Origin: an uncultured Erythrobacter sp.
GTDB lineage: Bacteria; Pseudomonadota; Alphaproteobacteria; Sphingomonadales; Sphingomonadaceae
Direction: 5' to 3'
Assembly (NCBI GenBank): GCA_947501215.1
Contig: CANMUS010000001.1
Coordinates: 558,001 to 622,000, forward strand
Length of the DNA stretch: 64,000 nucleotides
Shown here: piece by piece, positions 20,421 through 28,661 of the stretch
How positions within the stretch are numbered: position 1 is the stretch's first letter
Layout: each line of letters begins with the position of its first letter
The notes under the pieces: generated by a model
What the model was told of the DNA's origin: nothing
The model's database searches: none
What the model saw: only the letters and a program-made list of their open reading frames with translations
Position numbers and translations under genes: made by a program

Positions 20421-21193
20421 CTTGGGTGCGGCTCGGCCTTGTCGCAGCAAGTGCTAGCATGATCGGGGCCTGCGCGCCGACCGAAACTTCCCCGGCCGAA
20501 ACGCCGACGCAAAGCGCTGTAGAAGGCCCGCCAAAGGTAGCCGCCGCGGTTGGCACTCCCGATTATCCTCCCGAGTTGGAGCGAATGCTCGAAATGTCCG
20601 CCTTTGCCGAAGTGCCCGGCCAGCCGTGCCGCGCGCGGGAGATCGAGCGTCCTGCCTGGACGGAGCAGCCCGAGGTAAGGTCACGCTTGCGCGAGGTTAG
20701 CTCCGACAGTCTTTGGCTGAGTCGGTGGGCGCGAGAGAACCTGTCAGGCCGCCTCGCCTATGCCGGCGTCGGCTACGATTTCCAGCCGCGTCCGGGCGAG
20801 GCCCTGCCGGACGCTCCTCCGCCTCTCATATACGAAATCGTGGTCACCGGCTCCGACCCGATCCGCCCGCCGCCGCTCGGCGACCGGGCGAAGGATGTGC
20901 CGGTGGTAGTGCGCTACGATGCGCCGGTCTCGCATGAGGAATTCATGGCGCGCCGCGAACAGGGCGGGCTGATCGCGCGCAAACTATTACCGACTTTACA
21001 GGGCGAAGGCGGCTCACCCTCGCGCTCCTGGGCGGTCTACCTGATGATGGGCGACTCCAAGAAGGAGGGCGTGGTCGAAGATGCGCTTTCGCATTGCGAC
21101 GCCCTGCGCCGCGCCTATCGGCTGCCAGTGCTGATGGAGTTTTTCGAGGGCAGCATGACGACGCTCGACATGATGCCCGCGCCGACAGACTGA
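20417..21193 (+). CDS. Putative lipoprotein of unknown function
   Basis: The 258-aa product begins MTWVRLGLVAASASMIGACA with a lipobox (IGAC, Cys19), so it should be lipidated and periplasm-facing. A Pro/Thr/Glu-rich linker follows, then a globular part with RAREIERPAW, VVVRYDAPVSHEEFMARREQ and a C-terminal SMTTLDMMPAP. I recognise no domain. Translational coupling to the MgtC-like gene suggests a joint envelope role, which is an inference from arrangement only. Confidence 0.75.
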   Translation: MTWVRLGLVAASASMIGACAPTETSPAETPTQSAVEGPPKVAAAVGTPDYPPELERMLEMSAFAEVPGQPCRAREIERPAWTEQPEVRSRLREVSSDSLWLSRWARENLSGRLAYAGVGYDFQPRPGEALPDAPPPLIYEIVVTGSDPIRPPPLGDRAKDVPVVVRYDAPVSHEEFMARREQGGLIARKLLPTLQGEGGSPSRSWAVYLMMGDSKKEGVVEDALSHCDALRRAYRLPVLMEFFEGSMTTLDMMPAPTD

Positions 21194-21244
21194 GCATCGA
21201 CCAGGGAGAAGGCGAGAAATACCCGACACCGCGCACCTTTCAAC

Positions 21245-21272
21245 TTGCGAATGATTTGCAATAGCATATTAT
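21245..21272 (+). promoter_or_regulatory. Promoter with overlapping Fur-box-like palindrome
   Basis: TTGCGAATGATTTGCAA (21245-21261) is a 17-bp imperfect palindrome of the kind bound by alphaproteobacterial iron regulators (Fur/Irr class). Its first six bases serve as a -35 box, and TATTAT (21267-21272) follows after 16 bases as a -10. GGAGG and the ATG at 21297 come next. A near-identical palindrome precedes hemA at 48596. Confidence 0.5.
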
Positions 21273-21296
21273 CGCAGACCGAAGGAGGAATTTGCG

Positions 21297-21713
21297 ATGA
21301 CCCACCGATCCACCGCGCCCGCGCTCGACCTGCCACTGCCTGCCCACCGCGAATTGTCGCTGGCGCTGGTTCTCGTCAGGCGCATGGCCATGGCAGGCCC
21401 CGACGACTCGCGTGCGGCAATGCTGGCATTGAACGTAGCGGGGAGCGGATTTCGCCGTTTGCTGGTGCTGGCTCGGTGCTTCGTCGTCGAACTCGCACGA
21501 TCCTCGCGCCGGACACTCACGCTCGCGCCATGCTGCGCGACTGGAATGACGCGGGACGAGGGGCTGATGGTCGACCTGCTGCGCAATGCCGATCTCGCCA
21601 CCTATGCCGCGCTGACCGAAGATGCGCCCTGCCACCGCGCTCGCTCGGCAGCGCAAGCGCTCGGAGAGGAACTCAGCGCGCTGGCCGCGCGCAAAGGCTG
21701 GCGCGGGGGCTAA
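21297..21713 (+). CDS. DUF6628-like protein
   Basis: The 138-aa protein matches from memory the sphingomonad DUF6628 pattern: an N-terminal LSLALVLVRRMAMAGPDDSRAA segment, a central helix, then LAPCCATGMTRDEGLM with paired cysteines, and a C-terminal alpha helix. Its function is unknown. The cysteine pair and the upstream Fur-like box suggest an iron-linked role. Excellent GGAGG site. Its stop overlaps that of metZ on the other strand (CTAA). Confidence 0.75.
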   Translation: MTHRSTAPALDLPLPAHRELSLALVLVRRMAMAGPDDSRAAMLALNVAGSGFRRLLVLARCFVVELARSSRRTLTLAPCCATGMTRDEGLMVDLLRNADLATYAALTEDAPCHRARSAAQALGEELSALAARKGWRGG

Positions 21714-22915
21714 AGTCCCGCCGCAGAAAGCGCACGGTCGAGGTCCTCTTTGAGATCCTCGACATCCTCCAGCCCGACATTGATCCGCAGCAGCCCCTCG
21801 GTCACCCCCATCGCGGCGCGGCCGTCTTCGCCCATATTGGCGTGGGTCGTGCTCGCGGGATGGCACATCAGGCTGCGCGCATCGCCGATATTGTTGGAGA
21901 TATCGACCAGGTCGAGCGCGTCGAGCACGGCGAAGGCCGTGGCGCGGTCGCCGACGTCAAAGGCGAAGATCGGGCCGGTCGCGACCATCTGCTTCATCGC
22001 CAGATCGTGGCGAGGATGGCTCGCCAGGCCGGGATGAAGCATTCTCGGCACGCGCGGCTCGATGAAAGCGCCTAGCGCAACCGCGTTCTCGCTCTGGCGA
22101 CGGGCGCGCAGGTCGAGCGTTTCGAGGCCCTTCAGGACCACCCACGCATTGAACGGCGCGCAATTGGGGCCGGTGTTGCGCTGGAACGGCAGAAGAACCT
22201 CGTCGATCCATTCCTGCGATCCGCAGACCGCGCCGGCGAGCACCCGGCCCTGCCCGTCCATCAGCTTGGTCGCGCTATAGGCCACCACGTCCGCGCCATA
22301 TTCCATCGGCTTCTGAAGTGCGCTGGTGGCGAAGGCATTGTCGACCACGGTGGTGATCCCATGCGCCTTGGCAACGCCGCAGACATGCGCGACATCGACC
22401 ACGTCGAGCGTGGGGTTGGCGGGTGTCTCGAAGAAGAACGCCTTGGTGTTCGGCTTGATCGCCGCTTCCCAAGCATCGTCGTCGGCGCTGTCGATCACGC
22501 TGGTCTCGATGCCGAAGCGCGGAAGCAGATGATCGAGCAGCCAGCGGCACGAGCCGAAGGCCGCGCGCGCGCCGACCACGTGATCGCCCGCCGACAACTG
22601 GCACAGCAGCGCGGTGGTCATCGCCGCCATTCCGCTCGCCTGCGCGCGGCAGGCCTCGGCGCCTTCCATCAGCGCGATGCGCTCTTCCAGCATGGCAACG
22701 GTCGGGTTCTGGAGGCGCGAATAGGTCATGCCCTGCATCTCGCCCGCGAAGCGATCGGCGGGGGTCTGCGCATCGTCGTAGGTATAGCCGCTGGTGAGGA
22801 ACAGCGCCTCGCTGGTTTCGCCATGCTCGCTGCGCCAGGTGCCGCCGCGCACGGCCTGCGTCGCGGGACGCCACTTGCTGGTAATCGAGCGATCGGTGCC
22901 GGTGGTCTTCTTCAT
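21710..22915 (-). CDS. metZ: O-succinylhomoserine sulfhydrylase
   Basis: This PLP enzyme of the Cys/Met metabolism family (401 aa) makes homocysteine directly from O-succinylhomoserine and sulfide. Visible are TYSRLQNPTVAMLEERIA, the cofactor pocket EGAEACRAQASGMAA, and the PLP lysine in YSATKLMDGQGR (Lys217). Met at 22915 (MKKTTGTDRSITSKWRPAT) is chosen as start. No SAM riboswitch fits in the 40 bases before it. The TetR gene upstream is in the same direction. Confidence 0.93.
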   Translation of the reverse strand: MKKTTGTDRSITSKWRPATQAVRGGTWRSEHGETSEALFLTSGYTYDDAQTPADRFAGEMQGMTYSRLQNPTVAMLEERIALMEGAEACRAQASGMAAMTTALLCQLSAGDHVVGARAAFGSCRWLLDHLLPRFGIETSVIDSADDDAWEAAIKPNTKAFFFETPANPTLDVVDVAHVCGVAKAHGITTVVDNAFATSALQKPMEYGADVVAYSATKLMDGQGRVLAGAVCGSQEWIDEVLLPFQRNTGPNCAPFNAWVVLKGLETLDLRARRQSENAVALGAFIEPRVPRMLHPGLASHPRHDLAMKQMVATGPIFAFDVGDRATAFAVLDALDLVDISNNIGDARSLMCHPASTTHANMGEDGRAAMGVTEGLLRINVGLEDVEDLKEDLDRALSAAGL

Positions 22916-22955
22916 AGGCCGCGCGATAGCATAGGCGAGCGGCGCGGCAAGCGGG

Positions 22956-23495
22956 TCAGCCTTCCAGCGCGGCAAGCCCCGCTTCGCCGACATCGGGACG
23001 TCCGACAGACCGCAGCATTTGCGCCCCCTCGATCACGGTCATGACTGCGCGCGCACCGGCCTGTGGGTCGGGGTCGCTCTCCGGCAGATGGTCGACCACC
23101 CAGGCGAGCAATACGTCCATGATCCCTCCTGCTGGGTCGAAATAGGCTGCATTGTTGTTCGAGCACCCGGCGACGATGTCCCACCAGACGCGAAGAAAAG
23201 GCGCGAATTCAGGCCTGCCGGTAATCTCATACACCGTCTTCGCACAGGCACGCCGCGATGGTGCACGCTCCTGCGGAAAGGCGGTATCGAGCGCATTGGC
23301 GAACATGCCGGCCAGATATTCGAGGAGAGCGGCGACCAGAGCTTCTTTGTTGCCGAAGTGGTAGAGCAGCATCCGGTCGCTGGTGCCCGCCGCGCTCGCA
23401 AGCGGGCGAAGCGAGGCGGCGGCGAGCCCATGCTCCATCACATGGCTGGCAAGCAGCGGCAGCAGCGTTTCGCGAGACATCCGGGCAGGCGGCAT
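22956..23495 (-). CDS. TetR-family transcriptional regulator
   Basis: The repressor-type protein (179 aa) has an N-terminal helix-turn-helix, roughly residues 10-55 (HGLAAASLRPLASAAGTSDR, then LLYHFGNKEALVAALLEYLA). The C-terminal ligand domain follows, with FLRVWWDIVAGC. The start could also be Met at 23480. It is divergent from a small membrane protein gene, and the intervening 75 bases hold several TGTAGC/GCTACA palindromes, so it most likely represses itself and that gene. Confidence 0.88.
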   Translation of the reverse strand: MPPARMSRETLLPLLASHVMEHGLAAASLRPLASAAGTSDRMLLYHFGNKEALVAALLEYLAGMFANALDTAFPQERAPSRRACAKTVYEITGRPEFAPFLRVWWDIVAGCSNNNAAYFDPAGGIMDVLLAWVVDHLPESDPDPQAGARAVMTVIEGAQMLRSVGRPDVGEAGLAALEG

Positions 23496-23504
23496 GGCGA
23501 CGCT

Positions 23505-23549
23505 TGTAGCGAGCGCTACAACACGCTACAAGTGTAGCACTCGCTACAC
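23505..23549. promoter_or_regulatory. Clustered TetR operator palindromes
   Basis: Three overlapping palindromes are built from TGTAGC/GCTACA half-sites: TGTAGCGAGCGCTACA (23505-23520), GCTACAAGTGTAGC (23525-23538) and GTGTAGC-ACTC-GCTACAC (23532-23549). They lie between the divergent TetR gene and the frameshifted membrane gene, the classic position for autoregulated TetR operators. Confidence 0.75.
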
Positions 23550-23570
23550 TCGACTCGGGAGCCTGCCGTC

Positions 23571-23956
23571 ATGACGCCGTATATTGCTCTTTTTATCGGG
23601 GGGCTCGTCGCCGTCCTCGCCGCGCTCGGCTACATGCTGGCCAGCCACGAAAAGACCGGCAGCCCGATCCTGGCAGCCATGCTCTCGGCCGCCTTCGGTG
23701 CCTTCACAGCCGTCACGATTGCGACCGAGGGCGTGATGCCGTCTGGCTCAACCACACGAGCAATCTGTGGGGTGTACAGGTTTGGTGGGACCTGCTTTTC
23801 GCGTTGGGCGTGGCCGTCTTCCTGGTTTTGCCGCGGGCGAGAGCGCAGGGCATGAAGGTCCCGCTGTGGATCCTGTTTGTCGTCGCGACAGCCAGTATCG
23901 GCCTCCTTGCGATGGTCGCGCGCCTGTTCTGGCTGGAGTCGCGCACAACTTCGTGA
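23571..23956 (+). pseudogene. TetR-adjacent membrane protein gene with a frameshift
   Basis: The frame from ATG 23571 reads MTPYIALFIGGLVAVLAALG to ATEGVMP. The family-like continuation is then found in another frame: WLNHTSNLWGVQVWWDLL, then PLWILFVVATASIGLLAMVA, ending at TGA 23954-23956. One base appears to be missing near 23742; restoring it would give about 128 aa with three to four membrane segments. The uninterrupted first frame runs on to 23855 with a nonsensical tail. The second half resembles DUF2834-type proteins. Either the gene is broken or the base is a sequencing error. Confidence 0.75.
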
Positions 23957-23999
23957 ACGCGCTTGTCGGGGCACGGGCCTCTGCCTAAGCCCTCGCGCG

Positions 24000-25271
24000 A
24001 TGAGCCGCGCGCCCGAGCAACCCGTCGATCCCTTGCGCTGGTGCGGCGCGCTGGCGCTGGCATTCTGGCTGGCGACGCTGCCGTTCCTGACGGTCGTCCC
24101 GCACGCCTATTTCGACGAGGTCCATTACCTGCCCGCCGCGCGCGAGCTGCTGGTGCTGGGCGAATTCACCAATCGCGAGCATCCGATGGTCGGCAAGGAG
24201 CTGATCGCGCTCGGCATCGCGCTGTTTGGCGACACTCCCTGGGGCTGGCGCCTGCTGCCGACGCTGTTCGGCACGCTCGCGCTGTTCGCCAACATGCGCG
24301 CACTGAGGTTTGCGACATGCAGCCGCTTCGCGACGCTGACCTACGGCGTGTTGCTGGCGACCGGATTTCACCTGTTCGTGCATGCGCGCATCGCGATGCT
24401 CGACATATTTTACCTCGCCTTCCTTAGCGTGGCCGCATGGCAGTTCGCCGCCGCGATCCGCCAGCCCGAACAGGGCCGCTGGCGGCTGGCGCTGACCGGC
24501 ATTGCACTGGGCCTGGCGATGGGATCGAAGTGGAACGCGTTGGTCGTCGCCACACTACCGGGACTGACCTTCCTGATCGCTCGCGCGCTGGCCGGCCGCC
24601 GCCGCCTGCTCCTCAGCCGCCGCGGCGCGCCGGTGCCCGGCATCACGCTGGTGGAGGCGGCGCTGTGGCTCGGTATAATACCGCTGCTGGTCTATGCGGC
24701 GACGTTCCTCCCGGCCTATCGTTTCACCGTGAACCCGATCACCGAGGGGCTGGTGTTCCACCACCGGTTCATGCTCGATCTGCAGACGCAGGTGCTGAAA
24801 TCGCATCCTTACCAGTCGACTTGGCAGGATTGGGTGCTGAACGCGCGCTCGATCTGGTATCTCTACGAGCCGGTGGACGGCGTGCAGCGCGGGATCATGC
24901 TGATCGGCAATCCGCTGACGATGTACCTTGGCCTGGCCGGGCTGGCGTGGTGCCTGTTCCACGGCCTGCTCAGCCGCAACTGGGCCGCGCTCGGCGTGGT
25001 GATCCTCTATACAGTGAGCCTCGGCTTCTGGATCGTCGCCGCCAAGCCGATCCAGTTCTACTACCACTATTCGCTGTCGAGCTTCCCGCTGCTGGCCGCA
25101 TTGGCGCTCGCCTGCGACGCGCTGTGGCGCAACGGCTGGCGCAAGACCGCCCTCGCCCCGATCGTGGGCAGCGTGCTGGTGTTCGCGTGGTTCTACTCGA
25201 TCTTGTCTGCCGAGCCGCTGGCAGGTCCCAACAGCTTTGCGGTGTGGACCTGGATCGAAGGGTGGAGGTGA
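24000..25271 (+). CDS. PMT-family protein O-mannosyltransferase-like
   Basis: This is a GT39-like integral membrane transferase (423 aa, about 10 hydrophobic segments). After the first membrane helix comes the catalytic loop HAYFDEVHYLPAARELL with the acidic pair, then REHPMVGKELIALG, matching the EHPP-type PMT motif. A large periplasmic loop contains LQTQVLKSHPYQSTWQDW. PMT enzymes use a polyprenyl-phosphate mannose donor to modify proteins. The convergent neighbour encodes an enzyme of the type that makes such donors. Target proteins are unknown. Confidence 0.85.
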   Translation: MSRAPEQPVDPLRWCGALALAFWLATLPFLTVVPHAYFDEVHYLPAARELLVLGEFTNREHPMVGKELIALGIALFGDTPWGWRLLPTLFGTLALFANMRALRFATCSRFATLTYGVLLATGFHLFVHARIAMLDIFYLAFLSVAAWQFAAAIRQPEQGRWRLALTGIALGLAMGSKWNALVVATLPGLTFLIARALAGRRRLLLSRRGAPVPGITLVEAALWLGIIPLLVYAATFLPAYRFTVNPITEGLVFHHRFMLDLQTQVLKSHPYQSTWQDWVLNARSIWYLYEPVDGVQRGIMLIGNPLTMYLGLAGLAWCLFHGLLSRNWAALGVVILYTVSLGFWIVAAKPIQFYYHYSLSSFPLLAALALACDALWRNGWRKTALAPIVGSVLVFAWFYSILSAEPLAGPNSFAVWTWIEGWR

Positions 25272-25285
25272 TTTTTGTGGGGTGC

Positions 25286-25343
25286 GGTCAGGACATCCGT
25301 CCTGACCTTGCTGTTCATCAAGCTATCGACGGATGTCGATAGC
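25286..25343. repeat. Minimal inverted pair of CATCCG hairpins
   Basis: GGTCAGGA-CATCCG-TCCTGACC (25286-25307) and the reverse copy GCTATCGA-CGGATG-TCGATAGC (25322-25343) are perfect 8-bp stems separated by 14 bases. This is the same outer frame as the composite elements at 8422 and 28516, but with no long internal stem. It lies between convergent genes and could end both transcripts. Confidence 0.8.
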
Positions 25344-25357
25344 GCACAAAATAAAAC

Positions 25358-26494
25358 TCAATACCTACCCCAGACGAAGCGGCTCGACAGGGCGTAGTTC
25401 CATACCGAGCCGATGCCGATGCCGACCAGTGCTGCGAGCATTTCGTGCAGGCCGCGGTCGTGCAGGGTCGTCGCCACGGCGACATTGGCGAAGGCGCCGA
25501 TGGAGCAGGCGGCAATGAAGCTGAGCCAGCCCCAGAACACCTTGTCTGCCGATTTCAGGCGCCGGTCGCGGTAGGTGAGGAAATTGTTGAGCCAGAAGTT
25601 GAAGGTCATCGCCCCGAAGGTCGCGACTGCCTGGCTCCAGCTGAAATCCGTGCCTGCGACCAGCAGGAAAGCGTAGAGGATCGCCATGTGCACGCCGATG
25701 CCCAGCACGCCGACGGTGCCGAACAATGCGAAGCGGGTCGGGATCACGCGGCCGAAGCTCTTGTCGTAAAGCCCGGCAAGGAAATCGAGCGCAATCGCGC
25801 GATCGAGCTTGGATTCGCCGGAGCGGCGAGCGGAGAAATTCATCGGGAAATCCTTCACCTTGAACGGTGTGTCCGAAGTGGCAAGCAGGTCGAGCAGGAT
25901 CTTGAAGCCGATTCCCGAAAGATTCGGTACTAAGCGCCGCGCGGTTTCGGCGGGCAGCAGGAAAAACCCGCTCATCGGGTCGGAGAGCTCCACACCGGTC
26001 AGCTTGCGGGCGAGGAAATTGGCGACGCTCGACAGCTTCTCGCGGTCGGGACGGCCCCATTCCTCCATGCTCGCGCCTTCGGCGAAGCGGCTGGCGACGG
26101 CGACTTCGGCCTCGCCCGATTTGACTGCGGTAAGCATGTCCACAAGCAGCTTGGGATCGTGCTGGTGGTCGGCATCCATCACCGCGACATACGGCGCAGC
26201 GGTGGCGCAGAAGCCTTCGATCGCGGCACTCGAGAGCCCGCGCCGGCCGATGCGCTGGATCACGCGGACCCGGCTGTCGGTCAGCGAGAGGCGGCGCGCC
26301 TCGTCGCTGGTGCCGTCGGCGGAATTGTCGTCCACGATCAGGACTTCCCAGCCGCTCGCGCCCATCGCGCCCTCGATCCGCTCCACAAGCGGCGCAAGAT
26401 TGTCGCGCTCGTTGAGCGTCGGCAGGATGATGGCGAGGTCCAGCGGTCCGGTCCGGTCGGCCACGACGGGCTGCGTTTGCGGGTTCATATCCAT
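25358..26494 (-). CDS. Polyprenyl-phosphate glycosyltransferase fused to GtrA domain
   Basis: An N-terminal GT2 domain of the dolichol-phosphate mannose synthase type covers about residues 18-240: LAIILPTLNERDNLAPLVER, DDNSADGT, and the metal site DADHQHDP. A four-helix GtrA flippase-like domain follows from about 250 to 378 (RFALFGTVGVLGIGVHMAIL, FNFWLNNFLTYRDRR). It would load a sugar, probably mannose, onto a lipid carrier and may help flip it. The start at 26494 (MDMNPQTQ) is uncertain; an in-frame TTG lies at 26524. It follows leuB in the same direction. Confidence 0.9.
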   Translation of the reverse strand: MDMNPQTQPVVADRTGPLDLAIILPTLNERDNLAPLVERIEGAMGASGWEVLIVDDNSADGTSDEARRLSLTDSRVRVIQRIGRRGLSSAAIEGFCATAAPYVAVMDADHQHDPKLLVDMLTAVKSGEAEVAVASRFAEGASMEEWGRPDREKLSSVANFLARKLTGVELSDPMSGFFLLPAETARRLVPNLSGIGFKILLDLLATSDTPFKVKDFPMNFSARRSGESKLDRAIALDFLAGLYDKSFGRVIPTRFALFGTVGVLGIGVHMAILYAFLLVAGTDFSWSQAVATFGAMTFNFWLNNFLTYRDRRLKSADKVFWGWLSFIAACSIGAFANVAVATTLHDRGLHEMLAALVGIGIGSVWNYALSSRFVWGRY

Positions 26495-26520
26495 TGCATG
26501 ACGCGAATATCCGCCAATCC

Positions 26521-27588
26521 TCAAGATATGGTTAGCAGCTTCCTAACAATGGCGTCGCCGATCTCCAAGGTCGAAGCGCTGCCGCCGAGGTCGCCGCCGA
26601 AGACGCCGTCCGCAAGGATGCCTTCCACCGCGCGTTCGACCCGCATGGCATCCTCTTCGCGGCCCAGCGAATGGCGTAGCAGCATGGCAAGGCTGAGGAC
26701 GGCAGCGACCGGATTGGCCTTGCCCTCACCGGCGATATCGGGCGCGCTGCCGTGGATCGGTTCGTAGAGGCCGAAAGTGCCGTACTCCGTCTGCCGCTCC
26801 CCCAGGCTGGCGCTGGCGAGCAGGCCGATGGAGCCGACGCAGGCGCTGGCCTGGTCCGACAATATGTCGCCGAAGAGATTGCCGGTGACGATCGTGTCGA
26901 ACTGGCTGGGCGATTTCACCAGCTGCATCGCAGCATTGTCGACATACATGTGGTCGAGTTCGACGTCGGGATAGTCCTTCGCCACCTCGATCACCGTCTC
27001 GCGCCAGATGCGGCTGGTTTCGAGGACGTTCGCTTTGTCGACGCTGGTCAGGCGCTTGCTGCGCCCCATGGCAGCACGGAAGGCGACATGCGCGATGCGG
27101 CGCACCTCGGCCTCGTTATAGGACATGGCGTCCCAGCCCTCGCGCCCGCCGGCGCTGCCGCGCTCGCCCTTTTCGCCGAAATAAACGTCGCCATTGAGTT
27201 CGCGCACTACCAGCAAGTCGATGCTGCGGGCGACATCGGGCTTGAGCGAGGACAGGTGCTCGAGGCCCGGAAAGCCCGCCGCCGGGCGCAGGTTCGCGAA
27301 CAGGCCGAGCTCGCTGCGCAGGCCGAGTATCGCCTGTTCGGGCCGCAGTTCGCGCGGCAGATCGTCGCAGGAAAAATCACCGACCGCGCCGAACAGCACG
27401 GCGTCGGCAGCGCGGGCCATCTCCAGCGTTTCTTCGGGAAGTGGATGCCCGTGGCGGCGATAGGCGACCGCACCGACATCGCCTTCGAACAAGGTCAGCC
27501 CCGGCAGGTCGAGCGCATCGAGCACGCGCCGCGCCTCTGCAGTCACTTCGGGTCCGATCCCGTCGCCGGGAAAAATCGCAATCTTCAT
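26521..27588 (-). CDS. leuB: 3-isopropylmalate dehydrogenase
   Basis: LeuB (355 aa) oxidises and decarboxylates 3-isopropylmalate in leucine synthesis using NAD+. The translation shows [47 protein letters not shown], and the signature [20 protein letters not shown] (metal-binding Asp residues), ending with the NAD pocket [18 protein letters not shown]. Its ATG overlaps the recO stop by 4 bases. A leucine-synthesis gene coupled to a repair gene is a sphingomonad-style arrangement rather than a leu operon. Confidence 0.97.
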   Translation of the reverse strand: MKIAIFPGDGIGPEVTAEARRVLDALDLPGLTLFEGDVGAVAYRRHGHPLPEETLEMARAADAVLFGAVGDFSCDDLPRELRPEQAILGLRSELGLFANLRPAAGFPGLEHLSSLKPDVARSIDLLVVRELNGDVYFGEKGERGSAGGREGWDAMSYNEAEVRRIAHVAFRAAMGRSKRLTSVDKANVLETSRIWRETVIEVAKDYPDVELDHMYVDNAAMQLVKSPSQFDTIVTGNLFGDILSDQASACVGSIGLLASASLGERQTEYGTFGLYEPIHGSAPDIAGEGKANPVAAVLSLAMLLRHSLGREEDAMRVERAVEGILADGVFGGDLGGSASTLEIGDAIVRKLLTIS

Positions 27589-28184
27589 TCCACCATCCGT
27601 GCCAGCCGCTGCCTCAAGAGCTGCCTTGCGGCTAGAACGTCGGCGCGGGTGTCGGCAAGCAGGTAGCGCGCGATCAACGGCTCCTGGCGGTCGAGAATTT
27701 CCAAGGCCTGCCCAAGGTCGGCTATCGCGGGCCGCTCTCCACCATAGCCCAGCTCGCGCAGCAATAGCGCCTCATAGACCGCCAGCGCCTCCACCCATTG
27801 CCGCGCAGCATCCGCAGAGCAGATCGCCTCGAGCAACCCGCCGAGCGCCGCGTAGAGCGTGGGATAGGCGTTGCGCTCCGGCAGCACGGCGGCGGTCAAC
27901 GCAGTGATCCAGGCAATAGCGGCGGAGGGGAGCGGCTCGGACAGCCACGGCCCGCGGCTCGTCACCAGCTCCAGCCGGGCGAAGGGCAGCTGGTTGTCCG
28001 ACTTCGCGCGGATCTCGGCCTGCACGATATTGCCGGGGATCACGACCGGCCGGAGTTGCCGCCCGCGACCACCCGCGACATAGGCCGCGACCACGCCGCT
28101 CTGCTCGGTCAGCATGCGTGCGATCACCGCCGTCTCGCCATGCGGGCGCGCGGCAAGCAGTATGGCAGGGGCTGTAAGGTGCAT
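27585..28184 (-). CDS. recO: DNA repair protein RecO
   Basis: RecO (199 aa) helps load RecA onto SSB-coated gaps in the RecFOR pathway. The N-terminal OB-fold is visible: [20 protein letters not shown], then [20 protein letters not shown]. The C-terminal helical part has ELGYGG but no zinc cysteines, as in other alphaproteobacteria. It is shorter than E. coli RecO (242 aa). It sits 32 bases after the UbiK-like gene and overlaps leuB. Confidence 0.9.
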   Translation of the reverse strand: MHLTAPAILLAARPHGETAVIARMLTEQSGVVAAYVAGGRGRQLRPVVIPGNIVQAEIRAKSDNQLPFARLELVTSRGPWLSEPLPSAAIAWITALTAAVLPERNAYPTLYAALGGLLEAICSADAARQWVEALAVYEALLLRELGYGGERPAIADLGQALEILDRQEPLIARYLLADTRADVLAARQLLRQRLARMVE

Positions 28185-28216
28185 TCTCGTCCCCTACCGT
28201 GTGGCAGGGGTGAAGA

Positions 28217-28462
28217 TCACTTCGCCTTGGCTTCCAGAGCCGCGACGCGGGCTTTCAGGTCTTCCGCTTCCTCGCGGGCCTTGCTGGCCATCATCTTGAC
28301 CGCGTCGAACTCCTCGCGGCTGACGAAGTCCATCCCGCCGAGGGTTTCCTTCGCCCGCTCCCGCGCCGCATCGCGCGCTTCGCGGCCCATGCCGGCCAAG
28401 GTACCGGCTGCCGAGTTGGCGAGTTTGACGAAATCAGCGACGAGGGGGTTCTTGGATTGCAT
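28217..28462 (-). CDS. ubiK: UbiK-like BMFP accessory protein
   Basis: The 81-aa protein has the BMFP domain pattern: MQSKNPLVADFVKLANSAAG, a Gly/Ala-rich helix, then FVSREEFDAVKMMASKAREE and a C-terminal coiled coil (DLKARVAALEAKAK). UbiK in E. coli assists ubiquinone synthesis with the Ubi complex. The assignment rests on pattern and length; the gene name is by analogy. It likely begins the ubiK-recO-leuB-glycosyltransferase operon. Confidence 0.8.
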   Translation of the reverse strand: MQSKNPLVADFVKLANSAAGTLAGMGREARDAARERAKETLGGMDFVSREEFDAVKMMASKAREEAEDLKARVAALEAKAK

Positions 28463-28515
28463 GGGGATGCAGATGGGGCGCAGAAAACCCTTTGTCTAGA
28501 GTCCTTGTTGCGTGT

Positions 28516-28647
28516 GGGAAGCGCATCCGCGCTTCCCTTGGCTGTTCCATCCCGCTCCCCCACCCGGCCACCCAACCAGTATAGTGCCGTGGGTGACCGG
28601 GTGGGGGAGCGGGATGGAACAGCGAGGTCAGGACGAATGTCCTGACC
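28516..28647. repeat. Composite palindromic element with one long stem between inverted CATCCG hairpins
   Basis: Hairpin GGGAAGCG-CATCCG-CGCTTCCC (28516-28537) is followed by a long stem with 33-bp arms at 28541-28573 and 28591-28623, matching except for one G-T position. A reverse hairpin GGTCAGGA-CGAATG-TCCTGACC closes the element (28626-28647). The long-stem core GCTCCCCCACCCGGCCACCC is nearly the same as in the rpsL-rpsG copy. The element occupies almost the whole gap between tspO and the UbiK-like gene. Confidence 0.85.
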
Positions 28648-28661
28648 GCACCCGGCAAAAA

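Noticed and set aside
22916..22955. SAM riboswitch before metZ, as often found in alphaproteobacteria
   Set aside because: The gap to the upstream TetR gene is only 40 bases and shows no SAM-II-like structure.
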